In this document: positions 27,393 to 35,983 of the stretch, in pieces
How positions within the stretch are numbered: position 1 is the stretch's first letter
How the letters are laid out: the number at the start of each line of letters is the position of its first letter
NCBI GenBank assembly: GCA_028704555.1
Contig: JAQWFD010000022.1
Coordinates: 1-62,105, forward strand
Length of the DNA: 62,105 bases
Direction: 5' to 3'
From: Desulfobacterales bacterium
GTDB taxonomy: Bacteria; Desulfobacterota; Desulfobacteria; Desulfobacterales; JAQWFD01
The notes under the pieces: generated by a model
Told to the model about the DNA's origin: nothing
The model's database searches: none
Seen by the model: the letters and a program-made list of their open reading frames with translations, nothing else
Translations under genes and position numbers: made by a program

Positions 27393-27483
27393 TATTGATT
27401 GTTTAAAATTTAAATGCTAAAATGCTAATTTTAAAGCTTATCTATTCTTTCAGCCCATATTTAACTTAACAAATTGGTGCATT

Positions 27484-28050
27484 ATGACGGATCAAACACT
27501 CGGCGACAGCGCAGATATTTATACGTCTAAAAATTACAAATTTAAAGCCGGAGATCTTGCCGTATATCCTGCACACGGCGTCGGTCGAATCGTCGGTATT
27601 GAAAGCCGGGAAATCAATGGTGAAAAACAGGATTTCTACATCATGAATGTACTTGAAAACAACATGGTCATCATGATACCCACATTGAATGTTGTATCGG
27701 TCGGCCTGCGGGACCTGATTAGAGAATGCGAAATCCCAAAAATATACGATCTGATGAAAACCAAGCATGACCCCTATCCCGATAATCAGACATGGAATCG
27801 AAGATACCGTGAATACATGGAAAAAATTAAAACCGGTTCTTTATTTGATGTCGCTGAGGTATTTCGTGATCTATATTTGTTAAAATCGACGAAAGACCTG
27901 TCATTTGGAGAAAGAAAATTATTCGACACCGCCCACGGTTTATTGGTTAAAGAACTGTCCACCGCTAAAAACACAGATGAAGCAACGGTAATCTCAGAAA
28001 TTGAATCCCTGTTCGAATCCGAGATAAGTGACTCCGTATCCCCCGAATGA
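27484..28050 (+). CDS. CarD/CdnL-family transcriptional regulator
   Basis: A 188-residue protein. The N-terminal Tudor-like RNA-polymerase-interaction domain starts at FKAGDLAVYPAHGVGRIVGIE, and the C-terminal helical domain holds NRRYREYMEKIKTGS and DLSFGERKLFDTAHGLLVKEL. CarD/CdnL proteins bind the RNA polymerase beta subunit and stabilise open complexes, often at rRNA promoters. It overlaps rluD by 4 nt (ATGA), so ribosome-related genes are co-expressed with it. A terminator upstream implies its own promoter in the 90-bp gap. Confidence 0.92.
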   Translation: MTDQTLGDSADIYTSKNYKFKAGDLAVYPAHGVGRIVGIESREINGEKQDFYIMNVLENNMVIMIPTLNVVSVGLRDLIRECEIPKIYDLMKTKHDPYPDNQTWNRRYREYMEKIKTGSLFDVAEVFRDLYLLKSTKDLSFGERKLFDTAHGLLVKELSTAKNTDEATVISEIESLFESEISDSVSPE

Positions 28051-29024
28051 ATTATAAGACCACAAAGCCCGTAGTCATTCCTATTCCCATCACCGAATCA
28101 GAAGCGGGGCAACGAATTGATATCGTCATATCCTCAAAAATTCTCTCGTGCACCCGCTCCTATGCTTCGAAACTGATTTCGGAAGGCAGATTCGAGGTCG
28201 ATGGCGTTACCCGAAAGCCCGGATACCACCTTAAAATCGGTGAATTGATTACCGGGATTCTCCCCGATCCCGAGCCTTTACCATTAAATCCGGAGCCCAT
28301 ATCCCTTGATATCATCTATGAAGACCCTCATATCATTGTATTGAACAAACAACCCGGGATTGTTGTTCATCCATCTCCCGGCCATGACTCCGGCACCATT
28401 GTCAATGCCATTTTATACCATTGCCCGGACCTTGAAGGGATCGGGGGTAAACTTAGACCGGGAATCGTCCATCGACTGGATAAAAATACCTCCGGAGTGC
28501 TTCTGATAGCCAAAACATCTGAATCCCACCAGAACCTATCCGATCAGTTTAAAACACGGAAAATCGACAAACGTTATCTGGCAATCGTTCAGGACGTGGT
28601 CAAGGATGACGCCGGAGAAATTCGGCTGCCGATCGGAAGACACCCGACAGACCGGAAAAAGATGTCGACGGTCAGTCGTAGCGCCCGTGAGGCGCTGACA
28701 TTCTGGAAGGTAAAGGAGCGATTCAGGGATGCGACGCTGCTTGAATTAACCATTAAAACCGGCCGCACTCATCAAATTCGTGTGCACTGCGCAGCCATAA
28801 ATCATCCCGTTCTTGGAGATCCGGTATATGGCAGACAAAAGACGGGCAGATATGTGAAAATTAACGGGACGAAAACAGACATCAGGCAGATCATCCATCG
28901 CCAGATGCTGCACGCCAGAACCCTTGTTTTAAATCACCCCGTAACGAACCAATCAATGTCATTTGAGGCGCCAATCCCCGAAGATATACAGCAGGTACTT
29001 TCAGCGCTTCGGGCCTCGCTCTGA
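28047..29024 (+). CDS. rluD: RluD-type 23S rRNA pseudouridine synthase
   Basis: A 325-residue RluA-family enzyme. An N-terminal S4 RNA-binding domain (RIDIVISSKILSCTRSYASK) is followed by the catalytic domain with GIVHRLDKNTSGVLLIAKT holding the catalytic Asp, and KTGRTHQIRVHCAAINHPVLGD. S4 plus this length points to RluD (positions 1911, 1915, 1917) rather than RluA or TruC. It is translationally coupled to the CarD-like gene and converges on rnfB across a bidirectional terminator. Confidence 0.93.
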   Translation: MNYKTTKPVVIPIPITESEAGQRIDIVISSKILSCTRSYASKLISEGRFEVDGVTRKPGYHLKIGELITGILPDPEPLPLNPEPISLDIIYEDPHIIVLNKQPGIVVHPSPGHDSGTIVNAILYHCPDLEGIGGKLRPGIVHRLDKNTSGVLLIAKTSESHQNLSDQFKTRKIDKRYLAIVQDVVKDDAGEIRLPIGRHPTDRKKMSTVSRSAREALTFWKVKERFRDATLLELTIKTGRTHQIRVHCAAINHPVLGDPVYGRQKTGRYVKINGTKTDIRQIIHRQMLHARTLVLNHPVTNQSMSFEAPIPEDIQQVLSALRASL

Positions 29025-29170
29025 GGCGTATAACCGGTTTTATAGCGGACAATATCATCCAGCCTTTTCGCGCGGTGCCTTTTTATCCTTGCTTTCTTGT
29101 CACCGCAGGGTCAGTTTGGATGGAAAAATAACTGTGAATCTGATCCGAAACTTGATGCCTTTTGAAAAAA

Positions 29171-29202
29171 AGTCCGGAAATTCATTGCTGAATTTCCGGA
29201 CT
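29171..29202. terminator. Bidirectional terminator between rluD and rnfB
   Basis: AGTCCGGAAATTCA (29171-29184) and its exact reverse complement (29189-29202) form a 14-bp stem with a TTGC loop. A-rich sequence precedes it and seven T residues follow, so it can end transcripts from both convergent operons. Confidence 0.88.
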
Positions 29203-29240
29203 ATTTTTTTATCAATTGCCTGTATCCCGCTACAACGGTC

Positions 29241-31334
29241 TTACGCAGCTTTATCACTGCGGTCTTTATTGTAACAGAGTCGGCAGCAATTCAGGCATCG
29301 ATGACTTTCACGAATCGCATCTGCTTCAGTGATAACCAGATCGGATTCCACAAAACTTTGAATTCTCTCTTCAACCGGCAGCTCCGGCATAGGCGTCCGC
29401 TTCGACGGAATAATACCATCCACATGATCAAAGATGGTCCCATCGATATGTGCCTTGAAAAGCGAATTCGGTGGTGCAACAATTTTCTGACCGGTCAGAT
29501 ACAGATGAATGGATCTGGCCGCTCGGCGTCCACCGCCAATCGCCTCTACAACCAGAGATGCACCGGTCTGAGCATCACCGGCAGCAAAAATATAGGGGAT
29601 ATTGGTCTGGAGAGTTTCGGGATCCAGGGCATCGATCGTACTCCAACGAGTGATTTTCAGCTCATCAATCCGTTTTCCTTCATTGGTAAAGTCGATATCC
29701 GGCCCCTGACCAATGGCTGAAATGAGCATATCGCAATCCAGCAGTGTTTCTGAGCCTTCAATGGGAACGGGACGGCGTCTGCCGCTGGCATCGGGTTCAC
29801 CCAGCGCCATCTTCAAGAACTCAATCTGCTTGACAAAACCGTTTTCATCCGGAATAATTTTTGTCGGCGCTGCCAGGAAATGGAAATTAATGCCTTCATG
29901 TTCAGCGGCTTCGATTTCCACCATGTTGGCCGGCATCTCGTTTCGGGTACGCCGATACAGAATGGACACATTCGCGCCCAACCGTTTCAAAGTCCGCACA
30001 CAGTCTATGGCCGTATTTCCACCACCCACCACCACGCAGTTTTTCCCGATGGGGATCACATGGTTGGCATCACCCTGCTGTGTCTCGGCAAAACGGGTCA
30101 GAAAGCTGATACCGGTATAGCATCCGCCCATGTCCTCACCCTCGACGCCCAGGTTATAATCTTTCCAGGCGCCAATGCCGAGGAAAATCGCATCATAACC
30201 GGCGGCTACCAGAGACTCCACGGTAAAATCCCTGCCCAGCCTGACATTGGGTTTCGCCTCGATACCCAGTTTCAGAATACCGTCAATTTCCCACTGAAGG
30301 ACTTCTTTGGGTAAGCGGTATTCGGGGATACCATAGCGGATCATCCCACCGAGTTTCGGCATCATTTCATAAATCGTCACCGAATGACCCAGCCGGCGCA
30401 GAAAGAACGCACAGCTTAATCCGGCAGGTCCAGCCCCGATCACGGCGATCTTTTTACCGGTATCCGGTGCTTTGGAAATCGGAATCCGTTTTCCGGAATT
30501 CATTTCGTAATCCGCGACAAACCGTTTCAGCTGGTTGATGGATACGGCTTCATCTTCAATACCCCTGCGGCAGTAATCCTCACAAGGATGCGGGCATACG
30601 CGTCCGCAGGAAAGCAGAAGGGGATTACGCAGACGGATTGTGTTGACGGCGCCTTCATAATCACCTTTTCGAATCTGTTCAATATATTTTGGAATATCAA
30701 TTTGAGCCGGACAGGTCTGGGCACACGGCGCATGACGACCATCAACCGAATTAAACTCAAGAAGCCGTTCGGACATGGTTTTCACTTTCAGGATATTCTT
30801 CGGACATGCCCTTTCACAGGCACCGCATCCCACGCATTTGGCTTCATCAATAACCGGGAACCCCTCTTCACCTAAATGGATTGCATCAAAGGCACAGGCT
30901 TTAACACAATCTCCCAATCCAAGACATCCAACGTTGCACTCCCGTTTTCCGCCGTATAAGACGGACAGAGCCTGACAACTGTTGACTCCCGCATACTTGA
31001 AAATATCATCGGCTCTGTTTCCACCGGCGCAGTAATTATAGGAACGGACAGCTTCTGCACCCCCGGCTTCCATGCCCATCACTGCGGCAACCTTTGCAGT
31101 TCCTTCTGCGCCTGCAACGATACAGACACTGGGTGGGGCTTGACCTGCAACAACCGCAACGGCTGCCGCAGAACACCCCGCAAATCCGCATCCACCGCAG
31201 TTGGCTCCTGCCAGGCAGTTTTCCACCTCTGCAATTCGAGGATCTTCGTAGACGTAAAAGACTTTAGAAGCTACGCTGAGAACGATCCCGCATAGAGCCC
31301 CTAATGCCAGCATAAAAATAATGGCTGTTGTCAC
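29241..31334 (-). CDS. rnfB: RnfB fused to a GltD-like FAD/NAD(P)H oxidoreductase
   Basis: A 697-residue fusion. Residues 1-30 are the membrane anchor; 36-60 hold the RnfB Fe-S motif (C40, GANCGGCGFAGC); 130-185 hold two ferredoxin clusters (CLGLGDCVKAC and CVGCGACERACP). From about 204 a GltD-type module follows: Fe-S helical domain (CAQTCPAQIDIPKYI; CGRVCPHPCEDYCRRG), FAD site GAGPAG (300-305), NAD(P) site GGGNTA (437-442) with YRRTRNEMPA, and a C-terminal CLNCCRLC cluster (680-687). Normal RnfB ends after the ferredoxin part. RnfB takes electrons from ferredoxin; the fused module could pass them to or from NAD(P)H. It is the last gene of the operon, 137 nt after rnfA. Confidence 0.93.
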   Translation of the reverse strand: MTTAIIFMLALGALCGIVLSVASKVFYVYEDPRIAEVENCLAGANCGGCGFAGCSAAAVAVVAGQAPPSVCIVAGAEGTAKVAAVMGMEAGGAEAVRSYNYCAGGNRADDIFKYAGVNSCQALSVLYGGKRECNVGCLGLGDCVKACAFDAIHLGEEGFPVIDEAKCVGCGACERACPKNILKVKTMSERLLEFNSVDGRHAPCAQTCPAQIDIPKYIEQIRKGDYEGAVNTIRLRNPLLLSCGRVCPHPCEDYCRRGIEDEAVSINQLKRFVADYEMNSGKRIPISKAPDTGKKIAVIGAGPAGLSCAFFLRRLGHSVTIYEMMPKLGGMIRYGIPEYRLPKEVLQWEIDGILKLGIEAKPNVRLGRDFTVESLVAAGYDAIFLGIGAWKDYNLGVEGEDMGGCYTGISFLTRFAETQQGDANHVIPIGKNCVVVGGGNTAIDCVRTLKRLGANVSILYRRTRNEMPANMVEIEAAEHEGINFHFLAAPTKIIPDENGFVKQIEFLKMALGEPDASGRRRPVPIEGSETLLDCDMLISAIGQGPDIDFTNEGKRIDELKITRWSTIDALDPETLQTNIPYIFAAGDAQTGASLVVEAIGGGRRAARSIHLYLTGQKIVAPPNSLFKAHIDGTIFDHVDGIIPSKRTPMPELPVEERIQSFVESDLVITEADAIRESHRCLNCCRLCYNKDRSDKAA

Positions 31335-31471
31335 ATTTACCTCCTCGGCACATTAATGCTTGTGAACCATAAGAATAATGTTTCCATGATTTATTTATTG
31401 GAATCACTAATCATTCCAATAAAACCATCTATAACATTATTTGTTTGTTTGTTTAAATAATTTTTGCTCTG
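31335..31471 (-). promoter_or_regulatory. rnfA-rnfB spacer with hairpin and TTTG repeats
   Basis: Unlike the other rnf junctions (9-10 nt or overlapping), this one is 137 nt. TTATTGGAAT (31395-31404) and its exact reverse complement (31413-31422) form a 10-bp hairpin, and TTTGTTTGTTTGTTT lies at about 31440-31454. The rnfB start has a GGAGG site. The spacer may balance rnfB expression against the membrane subunits or hold a separate promoter. Confidence 0.5.
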
Positions 31472-32044
31472 TCATACCATTCCCTTGAAAGAAAAAAACA
31501 CCAGCGCCAGCATGCCTGCAGTCACCAGGCCAATGGAAGTATCCTGTAACGGTTTTGGAACCCGCGCCAACAGGATCCGTTCACGAACTCCGGCAAAAAG
31601 AACCAACGCAAGGCCAAAACCCACTGCATATGAAAATGACGAAACCAGCGTCTGCATAAACGTGTATTCTTCCTTGATATTGATCAGACAGGCGCCCATG
31701 ACCGCGCAGTTGGTGGTAATCAGGGGCAGAAAAATACCCAGTCCTGCGTAAAGCGCCGGAATGCTTTTTTTCAAAAACATTTCGACAAACTGGACCAGAG
31801 CAGCAATCACCAGAATAAACGCGATGGTTCTTAGAAATTCAAGGCCGAACCGGGTTAACACATAGGTGTTAATAACCCATGTAATGCAACCTGCCATAAC
31901 CAGAACGAATACAACTGCCATTGCCATACCGACTGCTGTCTCCATTTTCTTGGATGTACCCAGAAACGGGCAGTTTCCCAGAAACTGTGCCAGCAGGATA
32001 TTATTAACAAAAATACAGCTTATTGCGAGGACTAAATAATCCAT
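31472..32044 (-). CDS. rnfA: Rnf electron-transport complex membrane subunit RnfA
   Basis: A 190-residue protein with six transmembrane helices. NNILLAQFLGNCPFLGTSKK at the N-terminus carries the conserved half-membrane cysteine (NCPFLG), and LPLITTNCAVMGACLIN holds the second; these two cysteines ligate the intramembrane iron-sulfur centre shared with RnfE and Nqr homologues. The gene lies 10 nt behind rnfE and is the last of the tightly packed block. Sequence and length are normal for the family. Confidence 0.97.
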   Translation of the reverse strand: MDYLVLAISCIFVNNILLAQFLGNCPFLGTSKKMETAVGMAMAVVFVLVMAGCITWVINTYVLTRFGLEFLRTIAFILVIAALVQFVEMFLKKSIPALYAGLGIFLPLITTNCAVMGACLINIKEEYTFMQTLVSSFSYAVGFGLALVLFAGVRERILLARVPKPLQDTSIGLVTAGMLALVFFSFKGMV

Positions 32045-32054
32045 TTATCGTCTC

Positions 32055-32648
32055 CTATTTTTTCCCGGCAAGATTCATGAGACAGAGCATAAGTCCCAAG
32101 GCCACAAACGCACCAGGAGCCTCAAGCATAAACCCGAACGGCTGATATGAAGCGCCCATAACGGTTGTGCCAAATAACGTTCCTGCGCCGATCAATTCTC
32201 GAAGGCCTCCCAGAACGCCGAGCGCGAGGGTGAATCCGATCCCGATTCCCAGTCCGTCAGCAGCAGAGGCCGCTATTCCATTTTTATACGCAAAGGCTTC
32301 AGCTCGACCCAAAACGATACAGTTCACGACGATCAATGGAATAAAAATTCCAAGCGTCAAAAACAATGAATATGTATAGGCCTGCATCAACAATTCGACA
32401 ACCGTAACGAATGTGGCTATGACGACAATAAAACAGGCGATCCTGACTTTAGGCGGTATAATGTTTCTTAAAGCGGAAACCAGAATATTGGAGCACAAAA
32501 TAACGAATGTGGTTGCCAGCCCCATACCGATCCCGTTTTCTGCAGATTTGGTAACGGCCAATGTGGGACAAAGGCCCAGAACAAGCCTGAACGGTGGTAT
32601 TTCATCCCACAACCCTTTGGTAAACTCCTGAACAATAGACTTTGCCAT
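32055..32648 (-). CDS. rnfE: Rnf complex membrane subunit RnfE
   Basis: A 197-residue, six-helix paralogue of RnfA. QEFTKGLWDEIPPFRLVLGLCPTLAVTKSAENGIGMG has the conserved cysteine of the first half and IPLIVVNCIVLGRAEAFA the second, in inverted membrane topology to RnfA. Together the RnfA/E pair forms the intramembrane path for electrons and is placed at the site of ion pumping. It is 9 nt after rnfG. No residue expected of the family is missing. Confidence 0.97.
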   Translation of the reverse strand: MAKSIVQEFTKGLWDEIPPFRLVLGLCPTLAVTKSAENGIGMGLATTFVILCSNILVSALRNIIPPKVRIACFIVVIATFVTVVELLMQAYTYSLFLTLGIFIPLIVVNCIVLGRAEAFAYKNGIAASAADGLGIGIGFTLALGVLGGLRELIGAGTLFGTTVMGASYQPFGFMLEAPGAFVALGLMLCLMNLAGKK

Positions 32649-32657
32649 CTTTATCTC

Positions 32658-33251
32658 CTACTTAGTGAAATCTTTTATTTTTTCAGAAACCTGTGGTTTA
32701 AGTCTTGAATAGGCTTCGCTTGCCGCCGTCAACGCAAGAGCAACTCCACGAGAGCTGACAGTTGCGCCGCTGAGCGCATCTACCTGTCCGCCATCTTTTT
32801 TGACTTTAAACTCTCCGCTTAAGGTCATTCCCTTAAACTGTGCGCTGAATTTAGGATCTGTCTTGGCTTTTGACCCAAGTCCGGGCGTTTCGCTGTGGGT
32901 TGTCACACCTACAGCAATAATCTGGTCATTGGCCGGGTTCACCCCCACCATAACGCCAATATCCCCACCAAATCCGCCTCCGAAGGTTTCAAATGCAACG
33001 GCTTGACCGTTTGCCCCCAAATTTCCAACGAAAAAACTTCTTTCCACATCACCATCTTTGAGTTTAAACCGGTCTGCGATAGGATCGTTGAGTGCGCCTT
33101 CCATGATTTTCATAATGGCAGGGCCTTTAACAAATTGAAGCTGCTGATTTTCAATCTGCGCGCTGGTCCCTGTTCTCAATGCCGCAAGCAGACCTCCTGA
33201 AAATATACATAAAACCGTAAGGACTACGACCATTTTTATCATGTCACGCAT
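32658..33251 (-). CDS. rnfG: Rnf complex FMN-binding subunit RnfG
   Basis: A 197-residue protein with one N-terminal membrane helix (VVVLTVLCIFSGGLLAAL) and a periplasmic FMN-binding domain. The flavinylation motif VDALSGATVSS is intact; T164 would carry FMN through a phosphodiester bond added by ApbE. No apbE gene is present in this window. It contrasts with RnfD in this operon, where the equivalent motif is altered. It begins 1 nt after the rnfD stop region. Confidence 0.96.
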   Translation of the reverse strand: MRDMIKMVVVLTVLCIFSGGLLAALRTGTSAQIENQQLQFVKGPAIMKIMEGALNDPIADRFKLKDGDVERSFFVGNLGANGQAVAFETFGGGFGGDIGVMVGVNPANDQIIAVGVTTHSETPGLGSKAKTDPKFSAQFKGMTLSGEFKVKKDGGQVDALSGATVSSRGVALALTAASEAYSRLKPQVSEKIKDFTK

Positions 33252-33252
33252 T

Positions 33253-34212
33253 TTACGCTACCTTTCCAATCGCTTTTGGCCTGATCTTGTCGAGAAGCGG
33301 GCTGACAAGATTCATAAGCAGGATTGCAAAAACCACCCCATCCACGAAAACGCCGATATTCCTGATCAGCACCGTCATAATTCCGGCGCCTGCGCCATAA
33401 ATAAGCATGGGAATAAAATTAACCGGTGAGGAGGAATCCTCGGTTGCCAGGAAAAAAGCCCCGATCAGCGTATAGCCCGCAAAGAGGTGAAACATTGGAC
33501 CGGCATATTTTGCAGAATCCGCCATATTGAAAAGCAATGCCGTCACAAAAACACCTACCAGAAAGGAGATGGCGATTTCCCATCGGATGATGCCCCGGAT
33601 GATCAGATAAATGCCGCCGATGATCAGCCCGAGACCGAAGGTGGCTCCAATTCCGCCGATTTGTTTACCCATCATCAACGCGCCGGTATCAAATGAACTG
33701 ATAGCCGATACGCCATAGTACTTCAGCATGGCGATCGGATAAACCATGGCAAAATCAAACTCATAGTTCCGATAGGCTTCAGCGAAATCAAACAGATCCG
33801 CCCACGAAAGCATCAACACGGCAAGCGCAATCAGAACCGGATTGAAAGGATTGCCTCCAATTCCGCCGTAGACATGTTTGCCAAGTAAAATGGCCACGAA
33901 AGTACCCATGAGGATTGCCCACCAGGGCGTTGTCGCCGGAACCATCATGCCCAGAAGCAAACCAATGAGTGCCGCATTCCCGTCACCGATCGATACGGGC
34001 CGTTTCATCAGATAGTTCATGACCAGTTCCCAGAGCATTGCGGTGGCAACCGAAAAGGCCAAAACAGCAAGGGCAGGCACACCGTATTGGATCAAACCAA
34101 ATAGCACTGCCGGCAGCGCCGCAATCATCATATGATAACTTCTTGCGGATATTTGGCTCCCATCATGCCAGAAAGGAGCATGGGATACGATAAATTTTTT
34201 CCGATTAGTCAT
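33253..34212 (-). CDS. rnfD: Rnf complex membrane subunit RnfD with altered flavinylation site
   Basis: A 319-residue protein with about ten transmembrane helices. PVSIGDGNAALIGLLLGMMVP and KHVYGGIGGNPFNPVLIAL are family blocks. In ordinary RnfD a SGAT-type motif binds FMN covalently before the ...GGSIGETS... segment. Here the corresponding stretch reads SAISSFDTGALMMG (169-182), so the acceptor threonine position is leucine. The following GGIGATFGLGLIIGG aligns with the normal downstream block. It overlaps rnfC by 8 nt. Loss of this flavin would change the periplasmic-side electron path; a nearby residue could also serve. Confidence 0.93.
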   Translation of the reverse strand: MTNRKKFIVSHAPFWHDGSQISARSYHMMIAALPAVLFGLIQYGVPALAVLAFSVATAMLWELVMNYLMKRPVSIGDGNAALIGLLLGMMVPATTPWWAILMGTFVAILLGKHVYGGIGGNPFNPVLIALAVLMLSWADLFDFAEAYRNYEFDFAMVYPIAMLKYYGVSAISSFDTGALMMGKQIGGIGATFGLGLIIGGIYLIIRGIIRWEIAISFLVGVFVTALLFNMADSAKYAGPMFHLFAGYTLIGAFFLATEDSSSPVNFIPMLIYGAGAGIMTVLIRNIGVFVDGVVFAILLMNLVSPLLDKIRPKAIGKVA

Positions 34213-35482
34213 TCGTTGCCTCCACTGTGTTCATCCGGGCAAGTTCATGTTTTGCCAGTCTTATATATTGAAAAATAGGCATTCTTGCCACACATACATA
34301 ACTGCAAAGACCACATTCGATGCATGAATCCAGGTCATACTGATTCTGAGCTTCTTCATACATCGCGTTTTCCAGAAGTCGGACCAGCATATTTACCGGA
34401 ATATTGACCGGACACGCCCGGACACATTCACCGCAATTAATGCAGGGATAATCCGATACCAGGGGGATGTCGTCGCTGTCCTGCACGATCAGGGCGTCCG
34501 CATCGGCTTCGATCGGCTGATCTTCCGAATAGGCTGCAGTTCCGGTAAAAGGGCCTCCGAAAACGATTCTGTCACCTTCATTGGCAATGACATTAACCGC
34601 TTTCAGCACATCCTTAACAGGCGTTCCGATGGTTACCGAAACCAGCGCTTTTGTTTCGTCTTTTCTGATAACGGTTACGATTTTTTCCGAAGGAACTTTT
34701 CCCAGCGAAAAGGCTTTACCAATGGAGGCAACGGCTTCGGCACTCATCATATGAACGCCGATATCTTCGCAGCTTTTCCCGGCGGGCACTACCTGCCCCA
34801 GAATATCCTTGCAGATCATAAATGGATTTGCCGCCGGATACTGCGCATCTATCACCTTCACCTGTGCGCCGGTTGATGCGGCGGTCTGCGACAGATGTTG
34901 CGGCACTGCCATGATAACATTCTGCACCCCGGTTATCTTTTTCAACATCTTAATGCCCTGTTTGATGTCTTCGATACCGGATTTTAAAACATACTGACGG
35001 GTCACCAGCATCAAATCGGAATCCGCTCCGCAGATCACAACTGTTTTAATCGGCTTATCTGCGTCAGAAAAAATGGAAAATTCGGGCTTTCCCGGCGCGT
35101 AAGCCAGATAGAGTTTCACCTGATTAAAATCCTGTCCCTTGGTGAAGGAGGCAAAATTTTCATCAATTTCTTCCACATCAGCCACGTCTATGGACACAGC
35201 CGCTCGCTTCTGTCCTTTTCCGTCGGTGAATTCGGAAACGGAGGATACGGTTCCGGTGACCGGGCTGACAACATCATTGCCTGTGTTGAGAGCAATTTTC
35301 TGCCCGGTTTTGACTTTATCACCGTTTTTTACATTAACAACACAATTTGGATCCCATGGTCCATAAGACAGCAATGTCACCTTCTTTGATTTCGGGACTT
35401 TCACAGGCGCCGGCAACGTTTCATCAATAACGTCGTATTCCAGCCGGGGCTTTGCCAAACCGATAAACGTTCGTTTTATCAT
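34205..35482 (-). CDS. rnfC: RnfC-like subunit lacking the usual NADH/FMN-binding loop
   Basis: A 425-residue peripheral subunit. The N-terminal part is a biotinyl/lipoyl-like barrel (GDKVKTGQKIALNTGNDV, SPVTGTVSSV). Where ordinary RnfC has a GxGGAxFPT loop followed by an NGAECEPYLT motif, this protein goes directly from KLYLAYAPGKPEFSIFSD to VVICGADSDLMLVTRQYVL. The SLBB-like region and two 4Fe-4S motifs are kept: C347 (CINCGECVRACP) and C387 (CIECGLCSYVC, then VARMP). It is the first rnf gene after the cytochrome. Reduced NADH binding is inferred from the missing loop, not shown. Confidence 0.9.
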   Translation of the reverse strand: MIKRTFIGLAKPRLEYDVIDETLPAPVKVPKSKKVTLLSYGPWDPNCVVNVKNGDKVKTGQKIALNTGNDVVSPVTGTVSSVSEFTDGKGQKRAAVSIDVADVEEIDENFASFTKGQDFNQVKLYLAYAPGKPEFSIFSDADKPIKTVVICGADSDLMLVTRQYVLKSGIEDIKQGIKMLKKITGVQNVIMAVPQHLSQTAASTGAQVKVIDAQYPAANPFMICKDILGQVVPAGKSCEDIGVHMMSAEAVASIGKAFSLGKVPSEKIVTVIRKDETKALVSVTIGTPVKDVLKAVNVIANEGDRIVFGGPFTGTAAYSEDQPIEADADALIVQDSDDIPLVSDYPCINCGECVRACPVNIPVNMLVRLLENAMYEEAQNQYDLDSCIECGLCSYVCVARMPIFQYIRLAKHELARMNTVEATND

Positions 35483-35539
35483 AGCTCAACCTTTTTCTTT
35501 TTTGCCGGATTCATAAATTGGTTATGACATAAGCCCGTT

Positions 35540-35983
35540 TTAATAAACCGACTTAGTCACATGGCATTTGCCGCACTCGACAGGGCCAGCCCCTCCCGCT
35601 TCATGACAGCCGACACATTGCTTATGAAATGAATCGGCCCTCATCATCGGTACCTGATCACCCATTCCATCATCAGGTTCATGGCATTCCATACATAATT
35701 GAGGCGCCTTGGAAGCTTCCTCTTTCAAGTGACAGTCACCACAAGCCTTCAAGCTCGGATCATCTGCCGGATGATGGTGACAATCACTGCATGCAATCCC
35801 ATACCCTGAACTGTCAGTATGTGTCTTGTGATCAAATAAGACTTTTCCTGCAGCACATTTGAACATCATCCGAATGGGTTGTTCCGGACTTTTTGCAGGA
35901 AAGGCTGCGTAGCTTATTAAGCCTACAACCAACAGCACAATAGCCATTCCGTAAGCCAACTGCAGTTCTTTCTTTGGAGTCAT
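35540..35983 (-). CDS. Membrane-anchored five-haem cytochrome c (class III-like) at the head of the rnf operon
   Basis: A 147-residue protein with one N-terminal hydrophobic anchor (residues 11-28) and a periplasmic domain holding five CxxCH sites at 65, 81, 97, 123 and 137. Additional histidines (H52, H55, H70, H71, H120) could be second axial ligands. The spacing and the HKTHTDSSG segment resemble cytochrome c3/c7 modules, which normally have three or four haems. A cytochrome gene before rnfC is known from Desulfovibrio and a multihaem partner from Methanosarcina Rnf. It would link Rnf to the periplasmic cytochrome pool. It is 57 nt upstream of rnfC. Confidence 0.93.
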   Translation of the reverse strand: MTPKKELQLAYGMAIVLLVVGLISYAAFPAKSPEQPIRMMFKCAAGKVLFDHKTHTDSSGYGIACSDCHHHPADDPSLKACGDCHLKEEASKAPQLCMECHEPDDGMGDQVPMMRADSFHKQCVGCHEAGGAGPVECGKCHVTKSVY

